Assembly (NCBI GenBank): GCA_964035015.1
Contig: OZ036016.1
Location: 6,389,714-6,453,713, forward strand
Direction of reading: 5' to 3'
Length of the DNA stretch: 64,000 nucleotides
From: Corallium rubrum
Taxonomy: Eukaryota > Cnidaria > Anthozoa > Scleralcyonacea > Coralliidae
Shown here: in pieces, positions 11,483 to 22,344 of the stretch
Position numbering within the stretch: position 1 is the stretch's first letter
How the letters are laid out: every line of letters begins with the position of its first letter
Position numbers and translations under genes: made by a program
Notes under the pieces: model-generated
Database searches by the model: none
The model's input: the letters and a program-made list of their open reading frames with translations, nothing else
What the model was told of the DNA's origin: nothing

Positions 11483-11783
11483 AGTGATGCTAGGTTATGT
11501 TAAAACGAAGATGAAAAGCATTGCCCTGTCTGGTTTCCGTAGTTTCTCACCTCCTGCTTTTATTTTCGCCAAAGATGAACTTCGTATCTTGAAAACCTTG
11601 AAAGACGATGATAGTATTGTTATCATCAAATCGAACAAAGGAAATGGTGTTGCCATCCTTGACAAGTCGGTTTACTGTGAGAAGATGGAAGATATCCTAG
11701 CTGATAACGCCAAATTTCGAAAACTAGAAAAAGATGCCGTCCGACTGACCATCCAACGGGAGAATCAAATTAAAACCTTATAG
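11480..11783 (+). mobile_element. Penelope-like element fragment (RT N-terminal region)
   Basis: The frame reads LRILKTLKDDDSIVIIKSNK, then GNGVAILDKSVYCEKMEDIL and KFRKLEKDA. The K-G-N-G-V-x-I-L-D box followed by a helix and an F..L segment is typical of the N-terminal RT core of Penelope-like elements. It stops at 11783 with no palm, so it is a short 3'-truncated piece. The 5' junction with the LINE fragment is within a few bases of 11482. Confidence 0.7.
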
Positions 11784-12376
11784 CACTCAAAACAACTTTT
11801 TTGTGCAGAAGAAGTGATGCTTTTAACGTCACCATGTGCATAATGAGTTTTATAACATAGCTTTGATATAGCAACGTTTTTGATTGGCTGTCGTGCATGC
11901 TCCATAACTCGATGGAGCACGGGGGAAAATTTCAAAACAAAATTGAGTTTTAAATCAAAGTCAGTTACTTTTATGACATGACCACTTGGAGATCGTTATA
12001 ATAATCGAACAATGATAATGTCTCTGAGTGATCAAAATAAATCACTAAGGAATACTGTCAAGACAGGATTAGTAAAATACTTGTTTATTTTCGCCCACTC
12101 TGATCCAAAACCAGTGATTTCCGGAGTACCCCAAGGTTGCTCAATTTCTTATGTTCTTTTTATTTAAGCCGCGTGGGAAGGCGTTGAAGAATACCAGAAC
12201 GCTAAGTGGATAATAGTTGAATTGCGGTTATTTGCATTATTACTCCGTTGATCACAAGATTAAGACGAGAACAACCAGACGCAAGAGTCATTCCTTCAGT
12301 TTCTCGCTTCAATGTCCCTTTCTTTGGCCACTGCCAGATTGCTTCCTCATCTCTAATCTTATTTGTTGCTTTCCAG
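11784..12376. other. Spacer with a remnant LINE box
   Basis: No intact gene is seen. Near 12105-12145 the plus strand reads PVISGVPQGCSIS, a worn RT palm-entry box (SGVPQG), so another LINE scrap lies here. The rest is AT-rich. Confidence 0.4.
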
Positions 12377-12545
12377 AACACAGAATTGGCCCCGTGGGCA
12401 GTGGAAAAACGACGGCACTGGAGCGGTTGGCTAAATTGGTGGGTCGAAAGGCCATTATGTCGCAGGCGACAGAATCGGCGATCTATTTAGCCTTAACAAG
12501 TTCAACAATCCCCCTATTCTGGGACGAGCCCCAACAAGAACACAT
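12377..12545 (+). pseudogene. P-loop NTPase exon, copy 3
   Basis: After an acceptor (CTTTCCAG) the frame reads IGPVGSGKTTALERLAKL and SSTIPLFWDEP: Walker A is intact, and the Walker B DD has changed to DE. The sequence breaks at CCCCAAC into non-coding DNA at exactly the same point as copies 4 and 5. Confidence 0.65.
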
Positions 12546-13140
12546 GAACTAATAAAAATATTTTTAACCACATTATAAATGAATAAATAAGCAGGGTGCT
12601 TTTTGAATGTTTGTCGTTCACTGAGAGTTAATTAATTTTAATTGAACTGTTTTTAAAGCTGTGCGACTCTCTCAATAGAGAATGATCTTAAAATTTTGTA
12701 ATTTGGGACGTGATATTTCTCAGAGTGGTGGATAAAACCATCGTCTACGGGAGAAAAACACAATATAATTTTACCATTGAGAAATCTTTTTGGAGGACAT
12801 TCTTTATCGTTGATTGCAGTTTTGACTTTGTAATCTGATCATGCTTGAGTTTAAAACTTTGATTGTCATTTCCATCTTACCCCACCAGCAGGAAAGGTTC
12901 GGTTGAATGTCTTTAGAAAGTGTTTCGGTTCTTTGACAAGAAACATAAAATATCAAGATCGTAAACTAAATCCAGATACAGCAGCTAACTAGAGTCTCGC
13001 CAAAGTGAAAACGAATCTTACGGAGAGAGAAACAGCACGATTACTGAACAGAACCATCTCAAGTTTTGCTTAGTTAGTTTCAGAAATTGCAGCGTGATGT
13101 TAGTAATAATTGTCAGTTGTTTGCTGTACAAGCTGTGTTA
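12390..13140. repeat. 0.75 kb segmental duplication D5, copy 1
   Basis: It runs parallel to 18530-19268 with high identity, including the P-loop exon end and the following non-coding DNA (GTTTGCTGTACAAGCTGTGT at the right edge of both). The two copies then diverge. Confidence 0.75.
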
Positions 13141-13249
13141 TGGTTTATAGTGTGACCATTAAAATGTCGGATGGCACCAAAAAGCATATACTGGTCAGTG
13201 GTATGAAGATCACAAATGACGTAGAATGGCGTAGGATGCCTCGGTGTGT

Positions 13250-14300
13250 GAGCCAGGGGCGGCAGTGGAAATATTTTATGCTAATGGAGGCGCCGGAAAT
13301 TTGGTTGTCAAATTTCTCAATTGGCACACTGCACTGCTCAGGTTCCCTGGTATGGTTTATAGTGTGACCATAAAAATGTTGGATGGCACAAGAATAGGAT
13401 TGAGTTAAAACATTGTATTTATTTATTTATTTATTATTTATTATTTATTATTTATTGCATTTGACATCAGATACCAAGGATGCATTCGCTGGTTTACACT
13501 TGGACCCCCCACAGTTCGTCTGCATCAAAAGTCTACCTTCCTTTCACTTATATGTGTTGACATTACTTTAATTTTTAGACAATGATTTGCCATTTTTATT
13601 TCACTGAGAAAACGAGAGAGCAGTTCAGTTTGGAGGAAATTGGCACTAGTGATCCAAGCTATGCTTGCGCTCCTGGCTCCCATATACATTGACATGACAT
13701 TAATTTTTGAAGTACCAAGTACCGTACTTCAGGAGGACGTACTTCAGACAACTGAAACGGTACATGGTGAAAATGGAGGCACACCATGCAAGACCGTCCC
13801 ATGGTCGAAGGTTCATTGGGACCCTCGTCGTAGGACGACAAACAAACGAAGCTCAGGACGGCGGGGGTCAGAGAGAGAACTTCGACTCGGCCACGTATGT
13901 TTTGGGCAGAAATCTTCAGGTAAGTTTGTCAATACTTTTTCTTTTATTCTACGAAACTTTTTTTTGCCAAATAAGGTATGTGAAGCATTCCAAACGAGGA
14001 AGAGAAGACTACAACAATGCTGGGAGTCGGGAAGATTCAAATCAACCTACATGCATCTTCTACTCCTTTCTGCTCGATGTCAATCGCGTTTTTACGTATC
14101 CTTCAGGTTATTACGGTAGTTTGTAATCATGTAGTTTTATTTGGAAATTCATTTGGTTAACAACAACAACCTTTTTGCTGACAACAATTACAGGGGTTTT
14201 TTTTACAACAATGATTCTTTTGGTTCATAACCGCAATGACAGTTATATTGATAACAATGTCAACGACTCTTGTTAACAACGACGACGCTGATGACAGTTT
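13250..14300. repeat. 1.06 kb segmental duplication D4, copy 2
   Basis: This is the partner of 5930-6990. A preceding frame from 13140 (VTIKMSDGTKKHILVSGMKI) looks coding and extends the module to the left relative to copy 1. An ATTT/TTTA-rich microsatellite at 13410-13455 is expanded here. Confidence 0.7.
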
Positions 14301-14406
14301 TTGAAAAGACGCTTAATCTAAGTGGATGTCACATTGACAAAGCCTACAAATGGACACCACCAAACCTGGACAAATTTAAATTTGCTATGGTCCCTATATG
14401 TGACAT
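14291..14406 (+). CDS. Exon candidate of an unrecognised protein
   Basis: The frame reads KTLNLSGCHIDKAYKWTPPN then KFKFAMVPICDM, and ends at GACAT/GTAAGT, a consensus donor. The composition is protein-like and unlike its AT-rich flanks. The left side is fused to the Asp/Asn tail of D4, so the exon's own acceptor is lost. Function unknown. Confidence 0.35.
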
Positions 14407-15363
14407 GTAAGTATATTACTACTTCATTTCATTTTCCACATTTTCAGATCAGTCATAGTAACCTGGTAATATTAAATAAATGTGAGTGTTTTACTGGAAA
14501 ACAAGCAGTGACATTTTCTCTGTGTCTTCACTATCGATGACGTTACTTACCGATTTTGCATTGAATCTATTATCTTCTCGTGGTAAAAAACCTGAGGATA
14601 ACATTCATACTATAACATAACATTCGTTCATTATTTAAAAATAAAATCAACATCTTCACGCTATCGTGCAATGTCCTCTATTCGTTAACCACTTCCTCTT
14701 TAATTTAAGGGTGCATTGGTGGCTAATTGTCTACGAGATTCAGACTGGACAGCTTTATGTGTTGTGTAATTTGGGCTGGTGAAAAAAAGCAGCAGCTGAA
14801 TGACTGAAAAAGTAAGCTTTCGTCCTGTTGATTAACAACAAATTTCATAAATCTAAGATGACTTATGATGATTTTAATATCAATGTCAAAGTGATTATAT
14901 CTGTAAGTTTAGTTTATATATTCAGAGTTCAACAAATTTCATAAATCTAAGATGACTTTGTAACAAAGTTCATTTAGTATTGTCAGATAGGACTAGAAGT
15001 CTGGATTCTGGAACAAGATGTTAACAACTTAAAACAACCTTAACTGGAACTAAGAACAATAACAAATTTCATAAATGTTTTTTAATTTAAGATGATTATA
15101 TAAAAAAGTTCATTTAGTATCATCAGGATAGTTACATGTTCACCTGAAGGAGTTTGTTGTCGGTTATATTATAGGTTAATGCTAACATTTTCCACCTCAA
15201 GAAGGGTGTCGGTGATCTCATCTTCTGTTAGATTATTCAATGTTTTCCCATTTGCTTCAAATATTTTTGACAGATGAATACCATCAAGTTAAACTTTTCC
15301 TTGCTACTTACATTTTCCACAAAAATTTTATATACCATTACATACCATTCAGCTTTTTCTGAC
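14407..15363. other. AT-rich spacer with short direct repeats
   Basis: No gene is seen. The 20-base stretch ACAAATTTCATAAATCTAAG occurs at 14840s and 14930s, and a variant lies near 15060, giving a loose set of direct repeats with spacings of about 90 and 130 bases. Confidence 0.5.
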
Positions 15364-16047
15364 TTAAGGTGGCTCCACACAGTTTCTTGAAAATGTAAAA
15401 TACAAGTTTGAGAGTCCAAAAAACGTGCATAAACAATTTCACAAAAGAATAAAACTAAATGTTATGCATAAATAAACATTGTGACAATCAAAAACTGTTA
15501 CCAAATAAATAGCAACAGTTGTTGCTATGGCAACAATGACGTTTCAAAATGACTGCCAGTTACCCTTCAAACTAATTTAATTCGAAAAAAACTTTGGTGA
15601 CCCCCAATTTTGTTTTCATTAAAACTTTACTTGTAGTATGAGTAATCAATAGGCCGATTTTAAAAAAATTCTGTAGAAGGAATACTTTTTTTTTCGGGAA
15701 AGTCATGTTTGTTAATTTTTAAAAAATTTCGTTCTACAGAATTTTTTTAAAATCGGCCTATTGTTTACTCATACTTCCAGGAAAGTTTTAATGAAAAAAA
15801 AATTGGGGGTCACCAAAGTTTTTCTCGAATTAAATTAGTTTGAAGGGCAATTGGCAGCCATTTTAAAATGTCATTGTTGCCATAGCAACAACTGTTGCTA
15901 TTTATTTGGTAACCGTTTTTTATTGTCCGACTGTTTAACTTTGCATAACATTTAGTTTTATTCTCTTTCTGATCTGTTTAATCACGTGTTTTGGACTCTC
16001 AAACTTGTATTTTCCATTTTTCAAGAAACTGTATGGAGCCACCTTAA
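15364..16047. mobile_element. Palindromic (foldback) element flanked by TTAA, piggyBac-like MITE
   Basis: Two arms of roughly 330 bases are inverted copies of each other. The ends are TTAAGGTGGCTCCACACAGT on the left and the inverted equivalent finishing GGAGCCACCTTAA on the right. Each end sits on TTAA (15364-15367 and 16044-16047). The paralogous site at 18318-18350 has the same flanks with a single TTAA (18333-18336), so it is the empty site. There is no coding frame. TTAA duplication is the hallmark of piggyBac-type transposition. Confidence 0.85.
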
Positions 16048-16214
16048 ATGATCTTATCTAACCTACCTACGACTCCAGCAAAGTGTTCATCATTTACACT
16101 TACAAAGTTGTAAATGCCCCTAAAAATCGGCCGCTCTGCATGCTGAAACATTAGTAGCAAATTAATAAGAAGCTTATAAGAAAGAAAGTAAAGCTTATAT
16201 ATATTGTTTTCCAG

Positions 16215-16400
16215 GTTGTTGTCCAGTAACCACCATCATTGGCCCTGTGGGCAGTGGAAAAACGACGGCACTGGAGCTGCTGGCAAAATTGATGGGTCGA
16301 AAGGCCATTATGTCGCAGGCGACAGAATCGGCAATCTATTTGGCATTAACAAGTTCAACAAAATCCCCCTATTCTGGGACGACCCCCAACAAGAACACAG
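16215..16400 (+). pseudogene. P-loop NTPase exon, copy 4
   Basis: It has the acceptor TTGTTTTCCAG, then CCPVTTIIGPVGSGKTTALE. A two-base insertion near 16360 (AACAAAATCCCCC) shifts the frame before the Walker B strand. It breaks at CCCCAAC like copies 3 and 5. Confidence 0.65.
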
Positions 16401-16540
16401 GAATAATTAAAATAATTTTAACCACATTATAAATGGATAAATAAGCAGGGTGCTTTTTGAATGTTTGGACGGAAAACCAGTGGACGTGAGACCAGCAGAT
16501 CACGGCCGGGCAGAAAATAATTTTTCTAAAAAAATATTTA

Positions 16541-16640
16541 TTTCCGTATACCAAATTTGGTCACAAATGACCAACTAAAAGAACGGTTCACAACTTTTTG
16601 TGAGGATTCCGGGATTGATAACGTTGAAGAGAAAATGCCG
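16541..16640 (+). pseudogene. RRM exon fragment, disrupted
   Basis: One frame retains NDQLKERFTTFCEDSGIDNV, the first helix of the RRM exon seen intact at 19794. The preceding RNP2 strand is frameshifted, and the RNP1 end is replaced by a different module. Confidence 0.55.
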
Positions 16641-16649
16641 ACACTTGCC

Positions 16650-16856
16650 GTAACTCAGGCAGAGAGGCAAAGGGGAGTTATTTTTTTAGAGTCAGAAGAA
16701 AGTAAAAAGATTAAGGAAACGAGAGAAAGGGCTATTAAAAACAATACGCCATTTCAAACAAAAATCAACTCAGGAAGGACTGACCATACAAGAGTTGGAG
16801 AAATGCAAGCGTGGTGCCATCCAGCACCTCTTAAAGGCCGAGCGTGAGGTGCAGGT
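16650..16856 (+). pseudogene. Charged helix exon candidate
   Basis: A frame reads SKKIKETRERAIKNNTPFQT and, after a shift, IQELEKCKRGAIQHLLKAER, ending at CAG/GTAATT, a donor. It looks like a coiled-coil exon, comparable to exon a at 1306. A shorter copy starts at 24300, where a LINE piece interrupts it. Confidence 0.4.
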
Positions 16857-16895
16857 AATTGTTTTTAATATTGCCGTAACTCAGGCAGAGAAACA

Positions 16896-17017
16896 AAGGG
16901 GAGTACTACCACTTGCCCAAGGTGGCCTACCTGCAGACTAACGGAGGGCAGGAGATGCCTTACTTCTCCATTGTGAGCAGCCCTATATTAAGAGAGTGCC
17001 CACCCACTGCCCATAAG
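16896..17017 (+). CDS. Unknown exon M3, copy 1
   Basis: A frame reads YYHLPKVAYLQTNGGQEMPY then FSIVSSPILRECPPTAHK and ends at a donor-like AAG/GTTTAG. The two other copies (19985-20102, 25600-25726) keep the same frame while differing mostly by amino-acid substitutions, which suggests a protein-coding past. Family not recognised. Confidence 0.5.
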
Positions 17018-17517
17018 GTTTAGTTTAAAAGTGTTTCATCAGGGTATCCAAACACTGTTTTTAAGGTGGTAAAAGATGTCCTTGTCGCTTTAGCCAATCA
17101 AGATGCATATTATAGAGTTTTAATGAGATTATACCATTAACTTTGTCAAAATGCTGGACAAGCGTTATTTTTGATCTGCATACCAAAATTGACTTTTAGA
17201 ATGTTGGTCATTCACTGAATTAATTAATTTTAGTTAAACAGTTATTAAAGCTGTGTTTCACAGACTCTCAATAGACAATGATCTTAAATGGACTGCAATT
17301 TGATTGGTTTCTGAACAGTCTTTACAAAACCAATGAAAGCCAGTTATTACAAAAATTTAAATAGCGAAATTGGAAAATTAAGCCATTGAAGTTGAAATAG
17401 TGTTCACATATTGTAAAAATGAATTTATCCCAAGGAAAATTGAAATGATGGTGTATATTTACGATGACTGAAAGTGTTTTGGTTGGTTACAAGGTTTTAA
17501 CCTTGCCACATCAGCAA

Positions 17518-17640
17518 TCAATCTATTCTGGGATGACCCCCAACTCCATACCGGATTTGACAAAGTAGTTAATATATTCAACAGGAATGGGTATACAACA
17601 AGAGCCCATGGCTCAGAAAACCTTATGGGCAGCAGGTGGA
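17518..17640 (+). pseudogene. P-loop NTPase exon, copy 7 (C-terminal part)
   Basis: It begins at the Walker B strand (LFWDDPQLHTGFDKVVNIFN) and continues RNGYTTRAHGSEN in the same frame, so it preserves the reading that copy 1 lost by deletion. It is fused directly to the lead-in of an RRM exon. Confidence 0.55.
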
Positions 17641-17683
17641 TGTGCCACAGGCAGATAACCGCCAGGCAGAAAACAATTCGTCA

Positions 17684-17784
17684 AAAAAAAAATTTATTTG
17701 CGGTGTGCCAAATTTGGTTACCAATCAACAACTCCAAGAAGAGTTCAAAAGTTTTTGTGAACATTCCAGGTTTGGTAACCAGTC
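17684..17784 (+). pseudogene. RRM exon fragment (RNP2 end)
   Basis: The frame reads KKFICGVPNLVTNQQLQEEF then KSFCEHSRFGN: the RNP2 strand (FICGVP) and first helix. The rest is replaced by AT-rich DNA. Confidence 0.55.
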
Positions 17785-18363
17785 AGACCAGACGTAGGTA
17801 ATTTAAATTACTTTTGGTAATTTTTCAGCATTTTTGGAGAATTTTGGTAATTTTTTGAAATTTACGTACTACTATTAATTTCTATCCATTTCTATCAATT
17901 TTGTATTGTATTATTTCAAAGACTGCGATGTTATGTGCGTGCATTTGTTACCTTGTTTTCTTAATTTCCTATTTCTGTTAATGTTATTAACTTATGCTGT
18001 AAATTTGTAGAAAATGTTCATGCACTGAAACTTGTAATGACCTTATTTTCGCCATTTAGGTTGGGCCATGTAGTAATTTTGCCAAATTTGGTAATTTTTG
18101 CCACGTGATGTAAAAACGTGGTCACACTGCATTTTACCGTGAGTAACATGTACCTCGCCTGACGAACAGACAGGCTGCGCATATTAAGTGTTTGTTAAAA
18201 AATACACAACTAAAATTTAAAAAAATGAATATTTAATCAATATTTGTAAATTCTGTTAAAACATTGATTAATAAAACAATGTTTTGCCAAAGTTATAAGA
18301 ATACTAGTGGCTTAAATTCAGCTTTTTCTGACTTAAATGATCTTTTCTAACCTTCCTACAACT
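17785..18363. other. AT-rich spacer holding the empty TTAA site
   Basis: No gene is seen. Positions 18318-18350 match both flanks of the 15364 foldback element with one TTAA. A short array fragment shared with 4100-4150 lies at 18163-18210. Confidence 0.6.
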
Positions 18364-18507
18364 CTTAAGCAAAGTGTTCATCATTTACACTTACAAAGTT
18401 GTAAATGCCCATAAAAATCAGCCGCTCTGCATGCTGAAACATTTGCAGCAAATTAATAAGAAGCTTATAAGAAAGAAAGTAAAGCTTATATATATATTGT
18501 TTTCCAG

Positions 18508-18700
18508 GTTGTTGTCCAGTAACCACCATCATTGGCCCCATGAGCAGTGGAAAAACGACGGCACTGGAGCTGTTGGCAAAATTGATGGGTCAAAACACCA
18601 TTATGTCGCAGGCGACAGAATCGGCGATCTATTTGGTGTTAACAAGTTCAACAATCCCCCTATTCTGGGACGACCCCCAACAAGAACACATGGACTAATT
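18508..18700 (+). pseudogene. P-loop NTPase exon, copy 5
   Basis: The acceptor is intact. Walker A reads GPMSSGKTT (still fits GxxxxGKT), and SSTIPLFWDDPQ is intact. It breaks into the shared non-coding DNA after CCCCCAAC. Confidence 0.65.
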
Positions 18701-19268
18701 AAAATATTTTTAACCACATTATAAATGAATAAATAAGCAGGGTGCTTTTTTGAATGTTTGTCATTCACTGAGTTACTTAATTTTAGTTAAACACTTTTTA
18801 AAGCTGTGCAACTCTCTCTCAAGAGAGAATGATCTTAAAATTTTGTAATTTGGGACGTGATATTTCTCAGAGTGGTGGATAAATTAACCATTGTCTACGG
18901 AGATTTGAGAAAGACAGAATATAATTTTACCATTGAGAAATCTTTTTGGAGGACATTCTTTATCGTTGATTGCAGTTTTGACTGTTTGTAATCTGATCAT
19001 GCTTGAGTTTAAAACTTTGATCGTCATTTCCATCCTACCCCACCAACAGGAAAGGTTTGGTTGAATGTCTTTAGAAAGTATTTCAGTTCTTTGATAAGAA
19101 ACATAAAATATCAATATCGTAAACTAAATCCAGATACAGCAGCTAACTTGAGTCTCGCCAAGGTGAAAACTAATGGACAGAAACCATTTCAAGTTTTGCT
19201 TAGTTAGTTTCAGAAATTGCAGCGTGATGTTAGTAATAATTGTCAGTTGTTTGCTGTACAAGCTGTGT
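18530..19268. repeat. 0.75 kb segmental duplication D5, copy 2
   Basis: This is the partner of 12390-13140. The right edge lies where the tRNA-like repeat starts. Confidence 0.75.
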
Positions 19269-19278
19269 TTGTTAGTAA

Positions 19279-19372
19279 TACTCAGAAAAACTCTGAGCTC
19301 TAAGCGGGACTCCGGTGAACCCACAACCATCTGAATGCTAGCCAGACGCTCTAACCATTGAGCCACTAGAAC
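19279..19372 (-). repeat. tRNA-like SINE or tRNA pseudogene
   Basis: On the minus strand, TGGCTCAATGGTTAGAGCG resembles an A box and GGTTCACCGGA a B box, about 40 bases apart. The acceptor arm does not pair well and no CCA-ready end is clear, so this is more likely a tRNA-derived SINE head than a working tRNA. Confidence 0.5.
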
Positions 19373-19793
19373 TCAGATAGCAGAGCAAGGTTAATTAAGG
19401 TAATTGCTTAGTTATCAATTGATTAGCTTTTTGTGTATGTATTTATTAATAATCAATTTTTTCTCTTTATTCTTTTGTGTGTGTGTTCATTAACATTTAC
19501 TAGTTATATATTCGTTTATGTATAATTTATTTGCAGTGAATGGTGCAAGTGGTAGTGCGAGTGATGCTAGAGGTTTGTGTCCGAGTATCAATGTTAAGCC
19601 CGAGGGGGGAGGCTGGGCAGTTGGGGGTGGGAACGTTTGAATTTTGGGACAATGTGACAATGACATTGGGAATTGCAGAACGTGTGATCCTGAAACTGCA
19701 TTAATGGTAAGTTTGTAGTTACAACGTGTGCATCAAAGCCATCAGTTCGAGTCCTCTGAGACCGGCAGATGACGGCCGGGCAGAAAATAATTT

Positions 19794-19952
19794 TTCTAAA
19801 AAAATATTTATTTGCGGTATACCAAATTTGGTCATAAATGACCAACTAAAAGAACGGTTCACAACTTTTTGTGAGGATTCCGGGATTGGTAACGTTGAAG
19901 AGGTGAAACTCTTCGTGGGAAGAAACCACAGCCGAAGACACGGTCATGCTGA
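19794..19952 (+). CDS. RRM exon, best-preserved copy
   Basis: The frame reads KKIFICGIPNLVINDQLKER, FTTFCEDSGIGNVEE, VKLFVGRNHSRRHGHA. IFICGIP fits RNP2, and the R-x-H-G-H-V type block fits RNP1 with the expected spacing of about 45 residues and a helix between. An RRM binds single-stranded RNA. The end is fused to unknown exon M3. Aromatic residues usual in RNP1 are partly replaced by His, so binding may differ. No complete gene surrounds it. Confidence 0.5.
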
Positions 19953-19984
19953 CACTTGCCGTAACTCAGGCAGAGAGGCAAAGG

Positions 19985-20102
19985 GGAGTACTACCACTTG
20001 CCCAAGGTGGCCTACCTGCAGGCTAGCGGAGGGAAGGAGACACCTTACTTCTCCATTGTGAGTAGCCCCATATTAAGGGAGTGCCCACCCGCTGCCCATA
20101 AG
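19985..20102 (+). CDS. Unknown exon M3, copy 2
   Basis: It reads KVAYLQASGGKETPYFSIVS then SPILRECPPAAHK and ends at AAG/GTTTAG. It lies directly after the RRM exon, whereas copy 3 follows a LINE piece. Confidence 0.5.
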
Positions 20103-21590
20103 GTTTAGTTTAGGAGTGTTTCATCAGGGTATCCAAACACAGCTTTTAAGGTGGTAAAAGATGTCCTTATGTGTCATGTTAATTAAATGATTTATATTTT
20201 AGAATTTCGGAAAAAAGATATACGCAGCACGAGGCAGAGGAGGCTGGACAGCTGCCGCAAAGCATCATGGTCCTAACGCTAAAATTGATAAATTATTGAT
20301 TCATTTGCATCTGACCGCCGACGAGGAATGAACTATGCCCGGTGGACTAGATGCGCAAAAACTTTTGAAAACTCGTCACAGTTGATCCAGAATTGTTAAA
20401 TCTGGTGGTCAGAAAAATACGAGAACAATTCGTGGTTATCATGGACAATTAATATGATCAGATTGTGCTTTATTTGGCGTATATTCGTGACAATGGCGTT
20501 TATATGGCGGATGGGCATTCAAGACTACTCAAGTTCCTTCGGATTCGACGCATTTTATGTTACAAATAATGGAACAAATCAGAAACGAACTAGATGTTTA
20601 CAACAAACAAGGATTTGGTTGTACTGTGCAACTTGTGATTCGTTACAACTGGAGAAAAGCGTGAGGTGAGAAATCAACATTATTTGTTGTTTAGTGGTTA
20701 ATGATTTCCCTCTCAAATTTTTCCCATTCTATAAACCTTATGATGCATTTTCCGTGGTTTAATGTCTTGCATTCTGCAGTATTACTGTAAACTTCTATAA
20801 TTGTTGTGTGTATCAATTATCGGGATCATTAGATACAACTATCATCCTTGGGTTTTTCCCCGATTTTTTAACAGTCTTGTTTTCTTTTATACTTACTGTA
20901 CTTGTATCCCAAATTTTATAAAATTGTGAATAAAGCTAGCTTAAAATTTATTATTCAATAACAATCTTGTATTTTTCTTTATAATTAAGGTGAATTGAAA
21001 ATCGAGATACTTTATTGGATTGCCTCCAGAATCTATTGATAAATTTGGTATAACTGGACTGGTCAAATGTTCAAAGTTTACAATATTTCCTGTATCCTCA
21101 ATATATATGTAAATAAGGAACTTGAATAAAATTAAAATGTTTTGTCTCAATATTGATCTTGGTTACTTCTAAAGCACCACTGTATTGACACTGATACAGG
21201 TATTCAATCAGGGGCATTGTTAACATTTTAACATTGGTCCAACATTTTTGCAGTGAAGCAACCTTCACTGAAAAAAATGAATGACAACACCGTAATATTC
21301 GGTATTCTAAGTTGAATGCAAAATTTTCAGCCGATCAACGATAAGAAAATAGCGCAATTTCATTGGTCGACAATATCACGTGACAATCACATGACAGCTG
21401 TCCGGTCTCCTCTGAGCATGAGGTAAGGTATTCTCCATTAATTTCTGTAATATTTGCAAACAGGCCATTCGTCTATCAACATTTCCGTCAGAGTGGAAGT
21501 TAACTAAATTGTAAATTCGTAAAATTAGTTAATTGTAATTTTAATTTGTAAATTCGTCTCCTTTTACGATTCAGACAGATTAGCTGGCCA
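20103..21590. other. Spacer with scattered coding-looking patches
   Basis: A patch at 20204-20330 reads KKIYAARGRGGWTAAAKHHG and LLIHLHLTADEE before a stop, preceded by an acceptor-like TATTTTAG. A second patch at 20454-20520 has frames without clear boundaries. I cannot place either in a known family. The rest is AT-rich. Confidence 0.35.
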
Positions 21591-21639
21591 AAAAGGCAGT
21601 GGAAGAGTTCCAGTATGAGGTATTGTTGGACAGTGGAAA

Positions 21640-21710
21640 AATGGGCAGTGGAAAAACGACGGCACTGGAGCTGCTGGCAAAATTGATGGGTCGAAAGGCC
21701 ATTATGTCGT
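21640..21710 (+). pseudogene. P-loop NTPase exon, copy 6 (short)
   Basis: It contains only GSGKTTALELLAKLMGRKAI, starting at the same base as copy 2, then breaks into AT-rich DNA shared with 3200-3270. Confidence 0.6.
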
Positions 21711-22006
21711 ATTTTAAATCTTTTTTATTTAATTACTTACTCGTATGCATTTCATTTATTATTTTTGTTATTAGGCATTATTTTATTATTAGGCATTATT
21801 TCAGTTCTGTCTACTTTATCCATTCATACGATTACTTTCTTCTTCAAGCTGAACAGAATAGACATCAAACAAACACCGAAACTTACTTTATAAAGTTTAT
21901 CTTGCGTATACTGACCTGCTCTATAGCGTGTGACATGGTTTTAATTAAAGCGCTGCCTGGGGTAAAAACATCCTGTTATATATGTGGTACTTATAAGTAT
22001 CACCAG

Positions 22007-22157
22007 TGAATACATCCATTGGACCACTTGTGCTGTTGTACATTGACGGCCAAGGAGTTGTTCAGGCGGCAGGTAAGAAACTAATCCTTCCTATAACTTC
22101 TCTGTGTACCTTTTTAGAACTATGTATAATTTACTTAAAATTGCAATAGACTATTGC

Positions 22158-22227
<70 letters not shown>

Positions 22228-22324
22228 GTTTGTGTTTTAGGAACTCCTAAGCTATGTGACGATGTAAAGGACGTTGCATCACACATTATTTGCAGTTATG
22301 CAGAAAAAACTGTAAATAATTCAG
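22007..22324 (+). CDS. Two in-phase exons of an unrecognised protein
   Basis: Exon A (22007-22072; acceptor ATCACCAG, donor GCAG/GTAAGA) reads SIGPLVLLYIDGQGVVQAAG. Exon B (22241-22324; acceptor GTGTTTTAG, donor TTCAG/GTACTG) reads TPKLCDDVKDVASHIICSYA and EKTVNNSG. Both are phase 2 in and phase 1 out, so they join cleanly. The intron holds a long TA repeat. No family is recognised; they could belong to the same gene as the P-loop exon, which lies 300 bases upstream as a fragment. Confidence 0.45.
22160..22223. repeat. (TA)n microsatellite
   Basis: About 31 TA units lie inside the intron between the two exon candidates. Confidence 0.98.
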
Positions 22325-22344
22325 GTACTGTAACAGAAGATATC

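Noticed and set aside
19279..19372. Functional tRNA gene
   Set aside because: A and B boxes are present, but the arms do not fold into a proper cloverleaf by eye.
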